Source of the DNA: Wolfiporia cocos
Taxonomy: Eukaryota; Basidiomycota; Agaricomycetes; Polyporales; Phaeolaceae
NCBI GenBank assembly: GCA_029448655.1
Contig: JACCLO010000045.1
Span: 1 to 64,000 of the forward strand
Reading direction: 5' to 3'
DNA length: 64,000 nt
The position numbers and the translations under genes are program-made. The notes beneath the pieces were generated by a model, which was given only the letters and a program-made list of their open reading frames with translations, made no database searches and was not told the DNA's origin. Positions within the stretch are counted from its first letter, which is position 1. Each line of letters begins with the position of its first letter. This document shows, in pieces, positions 36,752-48,683 of the stretch.

Positions 36752-38494
36752 ATGACTTGTTATTGTTTGTCTTAGGTTTGATAAGGTTTAGCTAGAATTC
36801 CCTGATACCTTAACAGTCATGCGCCCATACTTACAGTAGTGCCACCCATGTGACTCACCTTAGGTAGTGCACAGGCCACCTCTTTAGGGTAGACACAGTG
36901 TGTCCCCCTGTATGTACATATAGCGCGAGCTGAGGTCTTACAACCTCAGTTCTACTATTCTTGGCAACCAGGTCAATCCTCACTACCTCTGCGTGTGCGC
37001 CCGCCTGCGTCTTGGCAACACTACTTCTATACTCGCTAGTCTGTGGTGCAAGACTGCACATACCGCTGTTGTCAGAAAAATATTTTCTCTCGGGTTCTCC
37101 GGGCAGGTCTGGATGTGCCGAGATAGGCGAGGTGTTCGAGGGGTTGATGTCGAGTAGTTTTACCGGTTGAACGTAGCCTGTAGCGATTTAGAACTGCGGC
37201 GGTGCGTCGAATAAAGTGGAAATAATAGACATTGACTCGAAAATGTTTGTGACCGATTTCCTAAGTCCTAAGCGTACGCCTCGAGCGCAGCCCTTCGTCT
37301 GACTTCGTCTGGGTGGAATTCGATGATTTGCTCGTATCTACACATCGCCTAAATACATGGAGAGCCACGAAATTTTCTACAACATTTTAAGTGTCCTAAA
37401 ATTTCGAGTGTGCACCCTACAAGCTAGACAATCCAGAGACGAACCCTGAGATGGTGAAGACTGTCCTGAAACACAAGCAAATTATTTTATGAGACCGATC
37501 ACCTGTAGATCTAGGGTGGTGCACCGAGGTTGGAGAGAAAAGACATGGAAAAAGCTATAGGAAGGCAGTTGGGGTTGGGCCAGACCTGGCTAGGCTAGAG
37601 AGCCTAGGGAAGCGTCAGATGGCACCTGTTTTGACTGGATGAGCAGCCAGATAGTGCCCGCAGGGCTTTTGCGACATTTCAGATTGTGCATGAGCCAGCG
37701 AAGGTTCACTGTACGAGTATGATCGAGGCCGATCATGATCGGTCAAGCTGTGGCTGAACTACCTCAGATGGGCATTCTGCCTACCAGCTGGCTTTCTGTG
37801 GTGTGTTCTGTGTCGTTTTGGTGTGTGTTTGATCGTGCCCTGGTATTCTTACATGTGTCTAAAGTCTATGGCACATTTATATTGCAGCCGCAGCCACGCG
37901 CGAGCTGGAACGGCCAAAGACAATCGAGGCAGGGCACCGGCCGTGCGGGCCGTCTGGTCCCTTGGGGACACCTGTTCCTGGCCGTGCATGGCATCCCGTG
38001 CATGGTCCAGGAGCGCCATCCCTTCAGATATGAAGCTTATTGAGGAGGAGCTGGACTATAGGTATCAAGTTGCTGAGGATGAAGTGGACGAGCAGTGTGA
38101 AGATGAAGAGGGAAACAGGGCAGAAAATTATAAAGACAAGGATGGGGATTTGGGTCTGGATGAGGACAGAGTTGACAATCTGGATGACCTGCTCAGCAAG
38201 AATGGCTTTGCACCACTTTGAGCAATATACACAGCTTCTCAGATGTGCTCAGATTTTTGTAGTTTGAGCATTCTCAACATCATGTATACCACTTATTTTG
38301 TACATTGTGATTCTACATGATGGTTCTGAGGCCTCTAGGTGTGCACCACATTGTGTGGCATATGCCACAGGCTATAGTATATCCACATAGGTAAGCTGCA
38401 ACAGCACTTTGCAATTCATATGCCAGCCTGACTACCAAACAACAATTCTATACCAGTCTGATGATTAGTTTCCCAGTCACACATTGAATTTGAC
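36752..38494. other. mostly no gene; one short acidic ORF
   Basis: The only notable frame is 37823-38221 (plus), whose last 65 codons are acidic and helical (EEELDYRYQVAEDEVDEQCE ... NLDDLLSKNGFAPL). It may be the tail of a decayed protein. Nothing else is recognised; the text is AT-rich and repeat-like. Confidence 0.35.
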
Positions 38495-39120
38495 TAGTGA
38501 TGTGCAGGCCCAGCCCAGCCCAAAAGCCCTGGCTTTGATGGCCCACCGCTTTTCAAAACCTCAGGCCGGGCCCTCACTGACAGCTCACAGCTTGGCCCAG
38601 CCTGGGCCAGGGCCAAGCTGGGGCCTACCACTGCTAGGATAGTCATCACTATAGCCTTGAAAGTTTGAAATACACCATTTTCAATTGTTCCTTGATGAAA
38701 AGGAACATTGAGGCCTACAAATTATAGTGGTATTAAGTGTCAAAATAACCTTCCACCAGCATGGCATTCAGTAGTGCACCTGCCATATGGGGTATTGTAT
38801 AGGTGCCCAATGGTGAGTGGCAGGCTTCAACATTAAGGACATGACTTATTGGCTTTTTATGTAGTCTGAAATGAACAGCATATAATACTATAGTTTAGTT
38901 AAGCATACTACTATCCTGTACAATCTTATATTGTAGTTGCCAGACATTGTAGCCATTAAGGTCACCAGGCTGGGGCTCAACAGCTCAGCCTGGCTCAGCC
39001 TGAGATACAAGCTGGGCCCTGGGCCATCTCAAGCCATGTTGTAAAGCCTAGCTCACCCCAGCCCAAGTAGGGCTTGGCCCAGCTTGGCTCTGGCCTCAAG
39101 CCAGGCCTGGCACATCACCT
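38495..39120. mobile_element. hAT-like non-autonomous element, copy 2
   Basis: 626 bases, starting TAGTGATGTGCAGGCCC and ending GGCCTGGCACATCACCT. It is closely related to copy 1 along its whole length. The flanks give a duplication with one mismatch, AATTTGAC (38487-38494) and AGTTTGAC (39121-39128). No ORF. Confidence 0.8.
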
Positions 39121-39377
39121 AGTTTGACTGACATTGATAAGATACCTTCAGAGTGGCGATTGAATGCTACTCTGCTGTTGATATTATCAGCACTTATCTA
39201 CAGAGATCAGATCCTTCCTTGATTGGCAAGTACCTCCAGCACTGCTCCAGCACTGGTAAGTCATCTCTGTCAGGAATTAGAACCAGTTGTAATCACTTCA
39301 AATCAGTTCACACCTCATACAGTTCAATCCAAAGACAAACCAGTTCTACCCAAATCCTATAACCACCCCACATTAAT

Positions 39378-39996
39378 GTGTCACAAGAAATTGTGGCGTC
39401 ATTTTCCCCATTTTTCCATGTTTTTATGCCAAAATGCTGGTTTTTAGCCGCTCGTAGGACAGCACGTGCATAGGTAGATAAATGCTTTATCTTATCTAGC
39501 TACATCACGGTCTTTCGTCATCACTAGGTAACAACGTCACCTTGTATTGTAGCACATGACTTGACTGCACACAGACCACACCTTTAGGGCAAGGCAGTTA
39601 GGTAGTTAGGGAGTTGCTGCATGTATATATACTTGGTGACGTCTGAGGTACTCCTCAGACTTAGTATCTCAGCCTAGGGGGTGTGTCCCCTGGCAACCTC
39701 TCAAAACCCTCTGCTGCCTGGCTTGAGTGTAACAGCGAACTGCATTAGCAACAAGCCCGCTGCTCTCTCCTTGAGGGTGGGGGCCTCTTTCAATATTATT
39801 CTTGCTTCACTCTCTGCTCGCTAGTCTGGGGGCATTGTGGTACACTCATGGGTTGTGACCTCAGGCATTCGGTGAGGCATCTCAATAGATGCAGCCTCCT
39901 GTTCTCCCCTTACGAGGATGGGGGCCCTGTAGGGCGGATATATAGGATATATAGGGGTTCCCCCGCTTAGGCAGGTAGCATGGTGGTTACCGTGTC
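39378..39996 (+). repeat. LTR-like sequence
   Basis: Begins TGTCACAAGAAATTG and holds a TATATATA box at about 39623 followed by a CTGAGG...CCTCAG palindrome and AGACTTAG, resembling the promoter part of the solo LTR at 35148. The right end is uncertain (GTGTCA near 39996) and no duplication was found. Confidence 0.4.
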
Positions 39997-40102
39997 ATAT
40001 CACAACATCTCAGAAGCCCAAGAAACTGTTCTAATACTCCCAACAAAACAAAGCTACCACAAGGCAATATCTAAACATAAGGTTTATCAAATTCCTGATC
40101 TA

Positions 40103-40466
40103 TGTCACAGATCTGGGACATTCTACGAATTTTTCTATATTTTTACCTATTTTTCTGGCATTTCTACGAGCTTATTTACACTTACACTTGTAACCGCCCA
40201 TAGACACGTCCATGTACACAAACAACACATACATAACATGCATGTCCAAACTAGTTACTCAGCGGACTAGTTCTCCGAAGTCACACCCCTTAGTAATATC
40301 CCAATACCAGGCTATGTCACTAGGGATGACATGGAATACCGTGTGTATCATGCAATGGGGAATACCCCCCTAATATAACCCTATACTCCTGATGAGGAGG
40401 AGCAGGCTATGTCCTGCCTATAAGATGCAGGTCACCATGCATGTCATAAGTCTCAGTGGTCGAGTA
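40103..40466 (+). repeat. LTR fragment related to the one at 23211-23760
   Basis: Starts TGTCACAGATCTGGGACATTC and shares blocks such as TTTTTACCTATTT, CTCAGCGGACTA and CCAGGCTATGTCA with the reverse complement of the 23.2-23.76 kb insertion. It is cut off on the right by the mini-element at 40467. Confidence 0.5.
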
Positions 40467-41400
40467 TGACACGGATAACTTATCACAAGACGCGCTGCGG
40501 ACCCAATGCAACGTGCTTATGAGTGGCATAATAGCCACTCCCCCAAAAGGGCTACGATAACAGCTCATGCTGCTATCGAGGGTCCAGCTATATCTGCAGT
40601 TCATATTCCCACGCTCGGCGCCTATTAGACACTCTATGGTGTAGGCCATGTATGCCGGCGCCACGTACGGGTAATGTACCCTAGTTATTGCTCCGTAACG
40701 TCTATGATATTATGCTTTCGCATTATCTGTGACATTACCCCCACTTCAAGGATTAACCGTCTCTGGTTAAGGAGATAACTTAGGCTGCATCAAGCCGCCC
40801 CCGGTACTAAGTATCACTTCTACTATGCTTTGTCATTGTGCCTGGTGAAGGGTACCCCCAATCCCTTATACCATTTGGCTTATGACGTGTGTGCCAACCT
40901 CTTGAAGGCCCGACTTACACCCTGGATTTTGGGTGCGGGTTAAGGCTATTTAATAGTAGTTTTTACCACGCAAGCTTTGACCAATCTTATCCCCTGATAC
41001 CTTACGGTTATAGAGGGGCCCCATGATACAGGGGGTCACGTGGTGGGTACTTTTCCCTCAGCCGCCAGTGGTTCGGAAGCGCCCCAGGCAGTGGAAATAT
41101 TTGCCACCACCCAGGTTCGAACCGGCGACCGGGTGAGCTGTTATTATATCACAAGACGCGCTGCGGACCCAATGCAACGTGCTTATGAGTGGCATAATAG
41201 CCACTCCCCCAAAAGGGCTACGATAACAGCTCATGCTGCTATCGAGGGTCCAGCTATATCTGCAGTTCATATTCCCACGCTCGGCGCCTATTAGACACTC
41301 TATGGTGTAGGCCATGTATGCCGGCGCCACGTACGGGTAATGTACCCTAGTTATTGCTCCGTAACGTCTATGATATTATGCTTTCGCATTATCTGTGACA
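40467..41400 (-). mobile_element. LTR mini-element with 253-base direct repeats
   Basis: Two identical 253-base blocks (40482-40734 and 41148-41400) end in ATTATCTGTGACA and flank about 410 bases without an ORF. The left block is followed by TTACCCCC, the complement of the GGGGGTAA polypurine tract, so the element reads leftwards. The first 14 bases of the two copies differ (TGACACGGATAACTT against TGAGCTGTTATTAT) and the flanks show no duplication, so one end has been rearranged. It sits within the Gypsy2 gag. Confidence 0.6.
40740..40770 (-). promoter_or_regulatory. hairpin next to the polypurine tract of the mini-element
   Basis: On the minus strand TTAACC-AGAGAC-GGTTAA forms a 6-bp stem and 6-base loop (40753-40770) just before the GTGGGGGTAA tract (40735-40744) and LTR. 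It matches the position and loop of the hairpins in the array and in Gypsy2. Confidence 0.6.
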
Positions 41401-41747
41401 CATGCAAGAGCTGCGGCCGGAAGGACTGCACAAACATGGAGGGGTGATGCAATTGGAGGGTGCCAGCATCCAAGGTGGACAATAAGGGGGCTCAGAAATC
41501 TACTAGCGGCAACCCCCCCACACCTCATGGCAAAGGTCACATGGTCCAGGTCACCACAACAGAGATGTGGATCCCAGATGACAGTGACAACTCCATGGGC
41601 AACTCCACCGCCCATTCATCCGTGCGCATCACGGAGGTAGAGGAACCACTGGCCAGCACCGGCTCCATCAACAGCCCCAATTGGTCAGCCACCGAATTGG
41701 GGCACTACCATTATCCCATGGCATTCAGTTGCCCAGAAAACTCCTGA
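41401..41747 (+). pseudogene. Gypsy2 Gag C-terminal fragment
   Basis: The start of the fragment reads like the end of a Cys-rich knuckle (SCGRKDCTNMEG). It continues from about 41460 as PASKVDNKGAQKSTSGNPPT and stops near 41747. The upstream part has been replaced by the LTR mini-element, and a TGA near 41446 also breaks it. Identification rests on position before the protease and on the Cys-rich motif. Confidence 0.5.
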
Positions 41748-41786
41748 CCATCCAGCTAGCGAGTCGAATTTTCGCCTTCAGCACAT

Positions 41787-43727
41787 GTGAATCCTTGCCT
41801 ATGTGTGCTGTGTACTAGTATAGTTGCCTGTACTGCTGACCTGCTTGTAAAAAATTGTGAAAATTTATATCACTATTACAAGAATCATGCATGTGATAAG
41901 TCCCGATCTTTCCAGATCTGGGTTGACTTGTGGGTCTATGGTCAGAAAGTGCAAGGCTTGGCTTTAATCGATAGTGGAGCAACGTTATCAGTCATCAACT
42001 CAGACTTTGTTGACAAACATCGTCTAGTCACCCACGATAAGAAAGACCCTTTTTGGATTCATAATGCAGATGGATCATACAACAAAAATGGTCTCATCAA
42101 TAAGTCAGTTAAAGGATTCATGCAACATGGCGAGCACAAGGAAAAGGTATTCCTTACCATCATGAAAATCCACAACCACGACCTTATCCTAGGATATGAC
42201 TGGTTAATTAAACATAACCCCACTATGGACTGGAACTCTGGCAGTCTGGTATATCGATGTGGGTCTGCATGCCCAGAAGCCTCAGAATCGTCCCCTGATT
42301 CGGAAGAAGTTGCACCCGATGACGAAGAGGACAATAATAACATCAGCAACATTTGGGATTCTGCGCTAGACACGATTGGAGATGGAAACCCTGATGATCC
42401 ATTTATCAAGTGGATCGGTACCCTGTCCAATGAGGAATTGGGACTCCTCATGGGAATGGTAGGAGAAATCCACCAGAACAGACCAGAAGCTGCAACCGAA
42501 AAATGGAAGCAGCTTGTGCCTAAGGAATATTGGGAATTCGGCCCAATGGTATTTTCGCAAAAAGCATCCGAAAGGATGCCAACACGTAAGCCATATGATC
42601 ATGCCATCAATTTAATCGAAGGCACTCCATTGCCAACACTGGCCAAACCATATTCCCTCTTGCCAAAGGAAGAAAATTCCCTCCGTGACTGGATCGCTGA
42701 AGAAAAGCGAAAAGGCTACATCTGAGATTCAAGCTCCCCTATGGCCAGCCCAGTATTTTTCGTTGCCAAGAAAGATGGAACCTTGTGCATGGTAATCAAT
42801 TACAGGAAGCTGAACGAAATAACTGTGGATAACAAGTACCCTATACCCCAGATATCGGACCTTATCAACCAACTCTCAGGTGCATCGATCTTTACTAAGA
42901 TCGACCTGAGATGGGGTTACAACAACGTCCGTATCAAGGAAGGTGATGAATGGAAAACAGCATTCATTACTAAACAGGGGTTGTACGAAGCCATGGTTAT
43001 GTATTTCGGTTTCAAGAACGTGCCAGGGACTTTCCAAGCAATGATGAACGACGTCCTAAAGGATTTCATTGCCACCGGAAAAGTCATAGTCTATCTGGAC
43101 GACATACTGATCTTTGGCAACGACTTAGCGGAACACCGCAAAATCACCAAGGCAGTCCTGAAAAGGCTGCGGGACAATGATCTATATGCCAAACCCGAGA
43201 AATGCTTCTTTGAAAAAAGTAGCATCGACTATTTGGGTATGATAATTTCTAAGGGCAGAGTCGAAATGGACCCCTCGAAACTATCAGGAGTATTAGATTG
43301 GCTGACCCCAACCAAGGTGAAGGAAGTTCAAGCCTTTTTAGGCTTTGCGAACTTCTATCGGCGGTTTATTCAGGACTTCTTGAAAATTGTGAAACCCCTG
43401 ACAACACTCATGAAGAAGTCGGAGAAATGGCATTGGGATGAAGCACAGGAAGAAGCTTTCCAAAAGCTCAAGGCGGCCTTTACAACTGCCCCCATCTTAC
43501 ATATTCCGGACAAAATTCAGAAATTCCGTATAGAAGCCAACACATCAGACTTTGCGACTGGAGCAGTCCTAACGCAATGGTCACCAGATAGTTGGAAATG
43601 GAATCCTTGCGCCTTCTATTCCACAGGCATGACTGCCCCGGAACGGAACTACAAAATTTATGACAAAGAGATGCTAGCCATAATTCGAGCATTAGAAGAA
43701 TGGCAACATTATCTCGAAGGTCACCCG
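41787..43727 (+). pseudogene. Gypsy2 Pol part 1: protease, RT, start of RNase H
   Basis: The protease has LALIDSGATLSVI and LILGYDWL. An acidic linker follows, then RT with MASPVFFVAKKDG, TKIDLRWGYNNVRIKEGDEW, YLDD and LGFANFYRRF. The RNase H part begins FRIEANTSDFATGAVL and runs to the array. One in-frame TGA (42723-42725) follows GYI where relatives have Arg (GYIR), consistent with CGA to TGA. In RNase H the catalytic Asp (E-x-D-A-S) is Asn and the next Ala is Thr; both fit G-to-A changes. The frame is cut at ACCCG by the array and resumes at 59600. Confidence 0.88.
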
Positions 43728-44821
43728 TGACACAGATGGCTCTGTGGGACTCACCAAGCCAGTATCCTGCGATGAACTAGGCGACTTAGGTGAGGAAGAG
43801 GTTATCAGACGCAGTAGGAGGTAGGAGGTTCTTCTACGGCGTACGCCGAGAAGAATAGAACTGAAGTTAAAGAGCGCTTGGCTCCTACTTATATACATTG
43901 TGTCGGGAGGGCACGTGCTACTAGCTAGCGGTTGCCTTACCGGGTTATGTGGCTTTGCCAAGTGGCGAAGCTTTATCTTATCTGATGTTTAGTTACTCTA
44001 TCTAGAATGGCCGTGGAAGGCCCTAATGGCCGACCCAATCGTAATAGAGGGATTATGTCTTATCTGTGATACTAACGCGGGCGCAGCCCGGGTATAGGTG
44101 AAGCCGGTTGCCGGATACCTTGCGGCATAATGGCGATTGGCCGTGCTTCGTTGGATGACCAAGGCGAGACGCCGAGGTCGTTATGCCATTGGACGGGTAG
44201 TACCGTGGCATGTGTTACAGCCCGGTCCGGATGGTTACCGGGGCATGTATTGGTCTTAGCCGTGAGGCGAGGACCGGTGTTTGGGCAGCGCCGTGATGGC
44301 AGAAGCCCGGGACTTGGAGAACGCCGAGTCCGTGAGATGGCCGAGAAGGCCGAGCCTATAGCGATATTGCCTTGATGCTAATATAGTGCTATTTGGCCGT
44401 GTTGCCATTATTATGCGAAGGCGTGGCGCGCCTGAGGTGCCATTGTGATCAAGGATCTTATGGCGGTGGGAAGCCGGGAAGGCCGACCCAATAGTACAAG
44501 GCCGCGAGGCACTGTTTGTACATGTGGACATTATTATGCGAGCGTGCCGCGCTCGGCCTATCATTATGATCTACGATCTATGACGTGGCTGGTCTTGCTC
44601 TGACGGGCGAGACCTTTATGACGTAGCTGTAACTATGCTATTGGACCGGAAGGTGCCGTAGCGTTATGTATGCTGGTCATGTGGTGATAAGCCCAGTTAA
44701 GAGCTTGTCGTGGTGGCAATGGGAGTTAACCCGTAGATAACTTGTAGTTAGACGTATAAATCCCAGGTAAATTGCTATAATCGTAGGAAAAATGCTGTAA
44801 GCCCCAGATAAATCTGTGACA
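43728..44821 (-). repeat. array LTR1 (left, 3' end)
   Basis: 1094 bases, closest to LTR4 over its first 900 bases. It holds the palindrome TTCTTCT...AGAAGAA at 43829-43855 and a CTTATATA box (TATATAAG on the minus strand) at 43888-43895. Confidence 0.9.
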
Positions 44822-44858
44822 TTACCCCCGCTTTAGGTTTCATCGTCCCTGATGAAAC
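44822..44858 (-). promoter_or_regulatory. polypurine tract and hairpin of internal A
   Basis: TTACCCCCGC on the plus strand is the complement of the GGGGGTAA tract. Next to it GTTTCATC / GATGAAAC forms an 8-bp stem around a 6-base loop (AGGGAC on the minus strand, 44837-44858). Equivalent copies lie at 49799-49820 and 54622-54643, the last with a changed stem (GTTTCACC / GGTGGAAC) and the same loop. Confidence 0.7.
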
Positions 44859-47800
44859 TATTCCTCATTGTGTACGTCCCAAGAGCGGTATAACGCGTGA
44901 TGACGAAGTGTCAAATGCCGTTATGGTGCTGCTTCAATTTGTCAATTGAACAGGGATAAATGGGAGTTTCAGGACTTGTGGTGGAACCTGAGCGTGGAAG
45001 GCGATTTTATTCCTTATAGTGATTTGTAACGCGTGATAGCGAAGTGCTAAATGCCGTTACTAGCGATTATCAACGCGTGATGACCGAAAGGTCAAATGCC
45101 GTTGTTAGGGAGATGTAGTCGTGTTACTAGAGTGTGCTGTCATTGTGCATGCGGATCCTAAGAGGAGGGACTCTCCTGTTATCGCTGAAGGTGTTCTAGT
45201 GCCTTTTCGCGACCTTGGTCGGATTATTGCTTTTGCTTATGACGTTACTCGTAGTAGAAGGCGATATGGAAATGGTCATCATATAGTGCCTTTGAATCTA
45301 CTTGTAATCTGTATCTCCAATAGCTTGCCAAGCGTATTAGAGGGTGCATTGTGTCGTTGTACGTATTTCGGATAGCATTGTGCGATATTCCTTAGAGTGA
45401 GGGCTTCACTGTTAGCTCTGGAGATTTTCTAGTGTCTCTTCGAGCCCTTGGGCGGATATGTTGCTTATGCGTAGTACCCATTGAGTGTGACATAGCGGTG
45501 CTTTTTCGACGTCTATTGCCTAGCGGTGAATGGGATTGCAAGTTCCTTCGTTCGCGTGGCGGGTGTCTTAGGCTTTGTGCTTGTACAGGGGTAATCCTAC
45601 TTTGTACGACTTATGCGGTTTGAACGGTTATTAAAGGGCGTCGCCTTATGAACGTTTATGAGGCGTCGCCTCCCTAGTATCGCAAGTACTAAGCGTGTGA
45701 CATTTGTCAATGCCCATTTGTTACAGGGGTTGTGTCCCCTAGTTAGATTGCTTCTACGTAGCGATCTCTTCGGAGTCGTAAGTTCCGGAATGAAGCTGTG
45801 CCTTCGTTGTTGTATGCACTTATTTATTAACGAGTAGGCTTCTCGTGTAAAACCCCATAGTATAAGTACTAATCATTGTGCATTATGGTCAATGCTTATG
45901 ATTGTATTCCCTGATACTGTAGTGTCGTTGCCGTAGTGAGGCCTTATTGGGTAACCGTGAGAACATACATCCTTGTCAGGAGTTGTCTCGTATAGGTGTA
46001 TCCCGTAAGGGCTGAAGTCCCATGGTGGCGATGACGGTAGTTTCCAATGTGCTTGTATGTCGTTAAAGTCGTTCTTCGATTGAGTATGACATTGTAAGCG
46101 TGGGAACTGGGATGATCGTTGGGGAAGGGTATATTTCGCTATTGGATAGATAGCTACTATATTCCTATTACAGGGTTGTCGTCCATATACGAATAGGACA
46201 GTACGAGCATGAATGAGGGTAATCGGGCCTCTTAGTGCATGTCGTTTGTTGCTTTAATGACCGTAAGGTTCATTTGTAAGCGTGGGATAGTGGACTTGTT
46301 AAGGTCCTAGGTGCGAAATTAGGGTTTCCACCCCCTCTTTCACGTTTGATCTCCCGATCAAACCTATCCAGATGGTTTTGGTTTTTAAAGAGGTTAAACC
46401 GCCTCTATACCCAGATAAGGGTGGGTGGATGTGGGCCGAAGGTATTCTTGACGTATATCCATATACGGCTGTATCCAGTGTAGTCGCTCGCATATGCGAC
46501 CAGATTTTTATACTAAGGTTTCCAAGCCCTAGTTTGTCGGAATCGAAGGGTTTTCCAGGCCCATATTCGATGTAGTGACGAGATGTAATCCTTTCTTGAC
46601 GTAAGGATACAGATCCGGATTTATTTATTACGCGTCTCGACGGCGTAGGTTTCCGTAAACCAAGCAATTAAATGATAACCGATTGCCAAATCGGCTTGAT
46701 TGAATTAATAAGGGGGACTCCCTTGTTATCTCTGGAAGTTTTCGAGTGCTTCTTCGAGACCTTTTGCGGACGATCGCATTGAGTTGCTAAGGTGTATTTT
46801 TCGAATTCGGTTATTCTCCCCACAGAGAAAAGTTGAATCGAAGTGAAATCAAAAGTGAGGTAGCTAGCCTCGTGACGAATTTTGCGATTGGCGTGCGAAA
46901 TTGTCGACTTCAATACAGGGGGGGACCGGTTGGAAACCGGTGTAGATTCGGCGATTGTGCGAGAATGCCGAATGAAGTGTGATTCTAGAAGCCTTGCGGC
47001 CTCCGCTACACTTCAAGGGAACGCGTATTAATAGCGTGTGTCCCTTGTTTTCCTTTCCTCTAACCCAGATTGCAAGATTCAATGAAGTAATCTTGTTGCG
47101 ATCTGTTTGTACATGGGTGGCTGGTGGAAACAGCGCTGTACCCAATTATTTATAGACGCTTGTCAGACGTCTCTTCCCAATCGGATGGTAATTTCCTTGT
47201 CAGGAATTCCATTACCAAAAGGGGTGCCCCCGTTCTAAGGTTCTTTGTGACATGTGACCAAATGACAGATGCTCAATAACCCGAATCCCCTTTTCAGGAG
47301 CGAAGACCGAAGTCAAACGGGCGCCGATAGATTAAGAATCTTAATCGACTTGGTACTTAGGCATTCCCATAGTAATAATAGTTATAAGCATATGTTTGCC
47401 AAGCGTACGCGATCCTACGTCGAGTAAGGTACTAGTATCGTTTTTCGATTGACTTATTGTACCTAAGACGTAAAAGGTTGCTTTATATGTACATAAGCGA
47501 CCTTAACCAGGCTAGATAACCTGGGAACCAGCAGGTGACGCAGGATTTCCAGAGGCGAATACAAATGCTATTGGACGGTTTCTAAGCTACTTTACAAAGT
47601 AAGTAAGCTACTAGGAGCCGCCACTAAAACTACATATTTATCTACTTATTGACTGGGATACCAGGGTACCTGAAAGAGAGCTCATCATCAGCGATCAACG
47701 CTGAGTGGTCATGTCTAACACAAGAAGAACGGGGGCATGGTTAGGGGCGCCCTTGTCAGGACGCCGCGCGGAATTTAGCCGACAGGTGTCTTCATCGAAG

Positions 47801-48683
47801 CGCGCGACTTCCTTCTAGAAAGAGAGTCGGTGACTGCCAGCGCTTGATAAGCTGGGTCACATGGTTGGGAATAGGATACACAGCCCATTTCCTCGTGGAG
47901 ATGAGCTGGAAAGTGGTCGCAGTATTACACCGCGACCGGTCCGCGCTTTAGTGGTAAGGCTTGCCATCTATAGCCACCTGGGTGTCACATCAGGGCTAAA
48001 AAACCATCCGTCGATCTAAGATCGCGCATTCACGAGCGCTCCACACATCAAGGATGGTGGGCAACGCCGCATGCTTCCGGTGGGGCCCCAACTCGGTTTA
48101 ACCCAGGCTCGCACACCGAGCTGCCCGTAGGACTTACGCTATTGGCTACCGCGAGTGACCTCGGCTGGTTTGGCCTTGCGAGTCGCACCACCTCGCCACT
48201 TGGATTCCCCGAAGGAGATCCCAAGCGGGCCCCTTACGCCTGGGGGGCGGCTTTGGAAGATTCCCACACCCTACTAAGGAATACGCCGAAGCGCATATCC
48301 CTATGGGGATCCTGCTGATAGGGATGGGTCCCTGAACAGGGATTGCCATGCCAGGGGGTTGGGCGCGCACAGGCAGACCGTCCCCTCTTCTCAACAGGCG
48401 GGTCTCAACCGCTGACAGCCGCAACCTTGCCAGGAAGCAGCCGTCTCTCCTTAACCCTGGAGTCCGGGTTTGCAGGACCCTGCCGCTGATTAGGCAAGCA
48501 GAGCCCCACTGGGTGGCAGAGGCCGCTAAGCCCGCCACCGATGTATCCCATATCCACAACCACGGAGCATACATCCCCTTTGCAGGAGAGTAGCGGCCCC
48601 TGCGCTATCTCAGACACCTGTTGGAGGAAAAACCCAGGCGCCACCAGTTAAGGAGGCGCAGGGGGGTAGGTAGTTCTATTCTA
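44822..48683 (-). repeat. array internal region A (non-coding, structured)
   Basis: About 3.86 kb. The left 2.8 kb is AT-rich and full of short inverted repeats; the right 1 kb (47.6-48.68 kb) is GC-rich. Three hairpins with AACG...CGTT ends lie at 44892-44922, 45028-45058 and 45072-45103. Three copies of a module with a GGRCT loop lie at 45163-45177, 45396-45410 and 46710-46724. A further stem, TTTGATC / GATCAAA, is at 46345-46362. No coding potential is recognised; small ORFs run mostly against the transcript direction. Confidence 0.8.

Noticed and set aside
41114..41123. GGTTCGAACC as part of a tRNA gene
   Set aside because: No matching T-stem, acceptor stem or A box on either strand.
44130..44375. 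An 81-codon frame identical in LTR1 and LTR4 (58901-59146) and a 64-codon frame shared at 53099 and 57955
   Set aside because: They are identical only because the DNA is duplicated; they run against the transcript direction, have no motif and are broken in LTR2, LTR3 or region A.
44837..44858. CTGATGAAAC as a hammerhead ribozyme core
   Set aside because: No stem II between CTGATGA and GAAA and no stem I/III; the bases form the simple hairpin by the polypurine tract.
44892..44922. GTGATGA resembling a box C of a C/D snoRNA
   Set aside because: No box D (CTGA) or terminal stem at the right place, and the second copy changes the box to GTGATAG.
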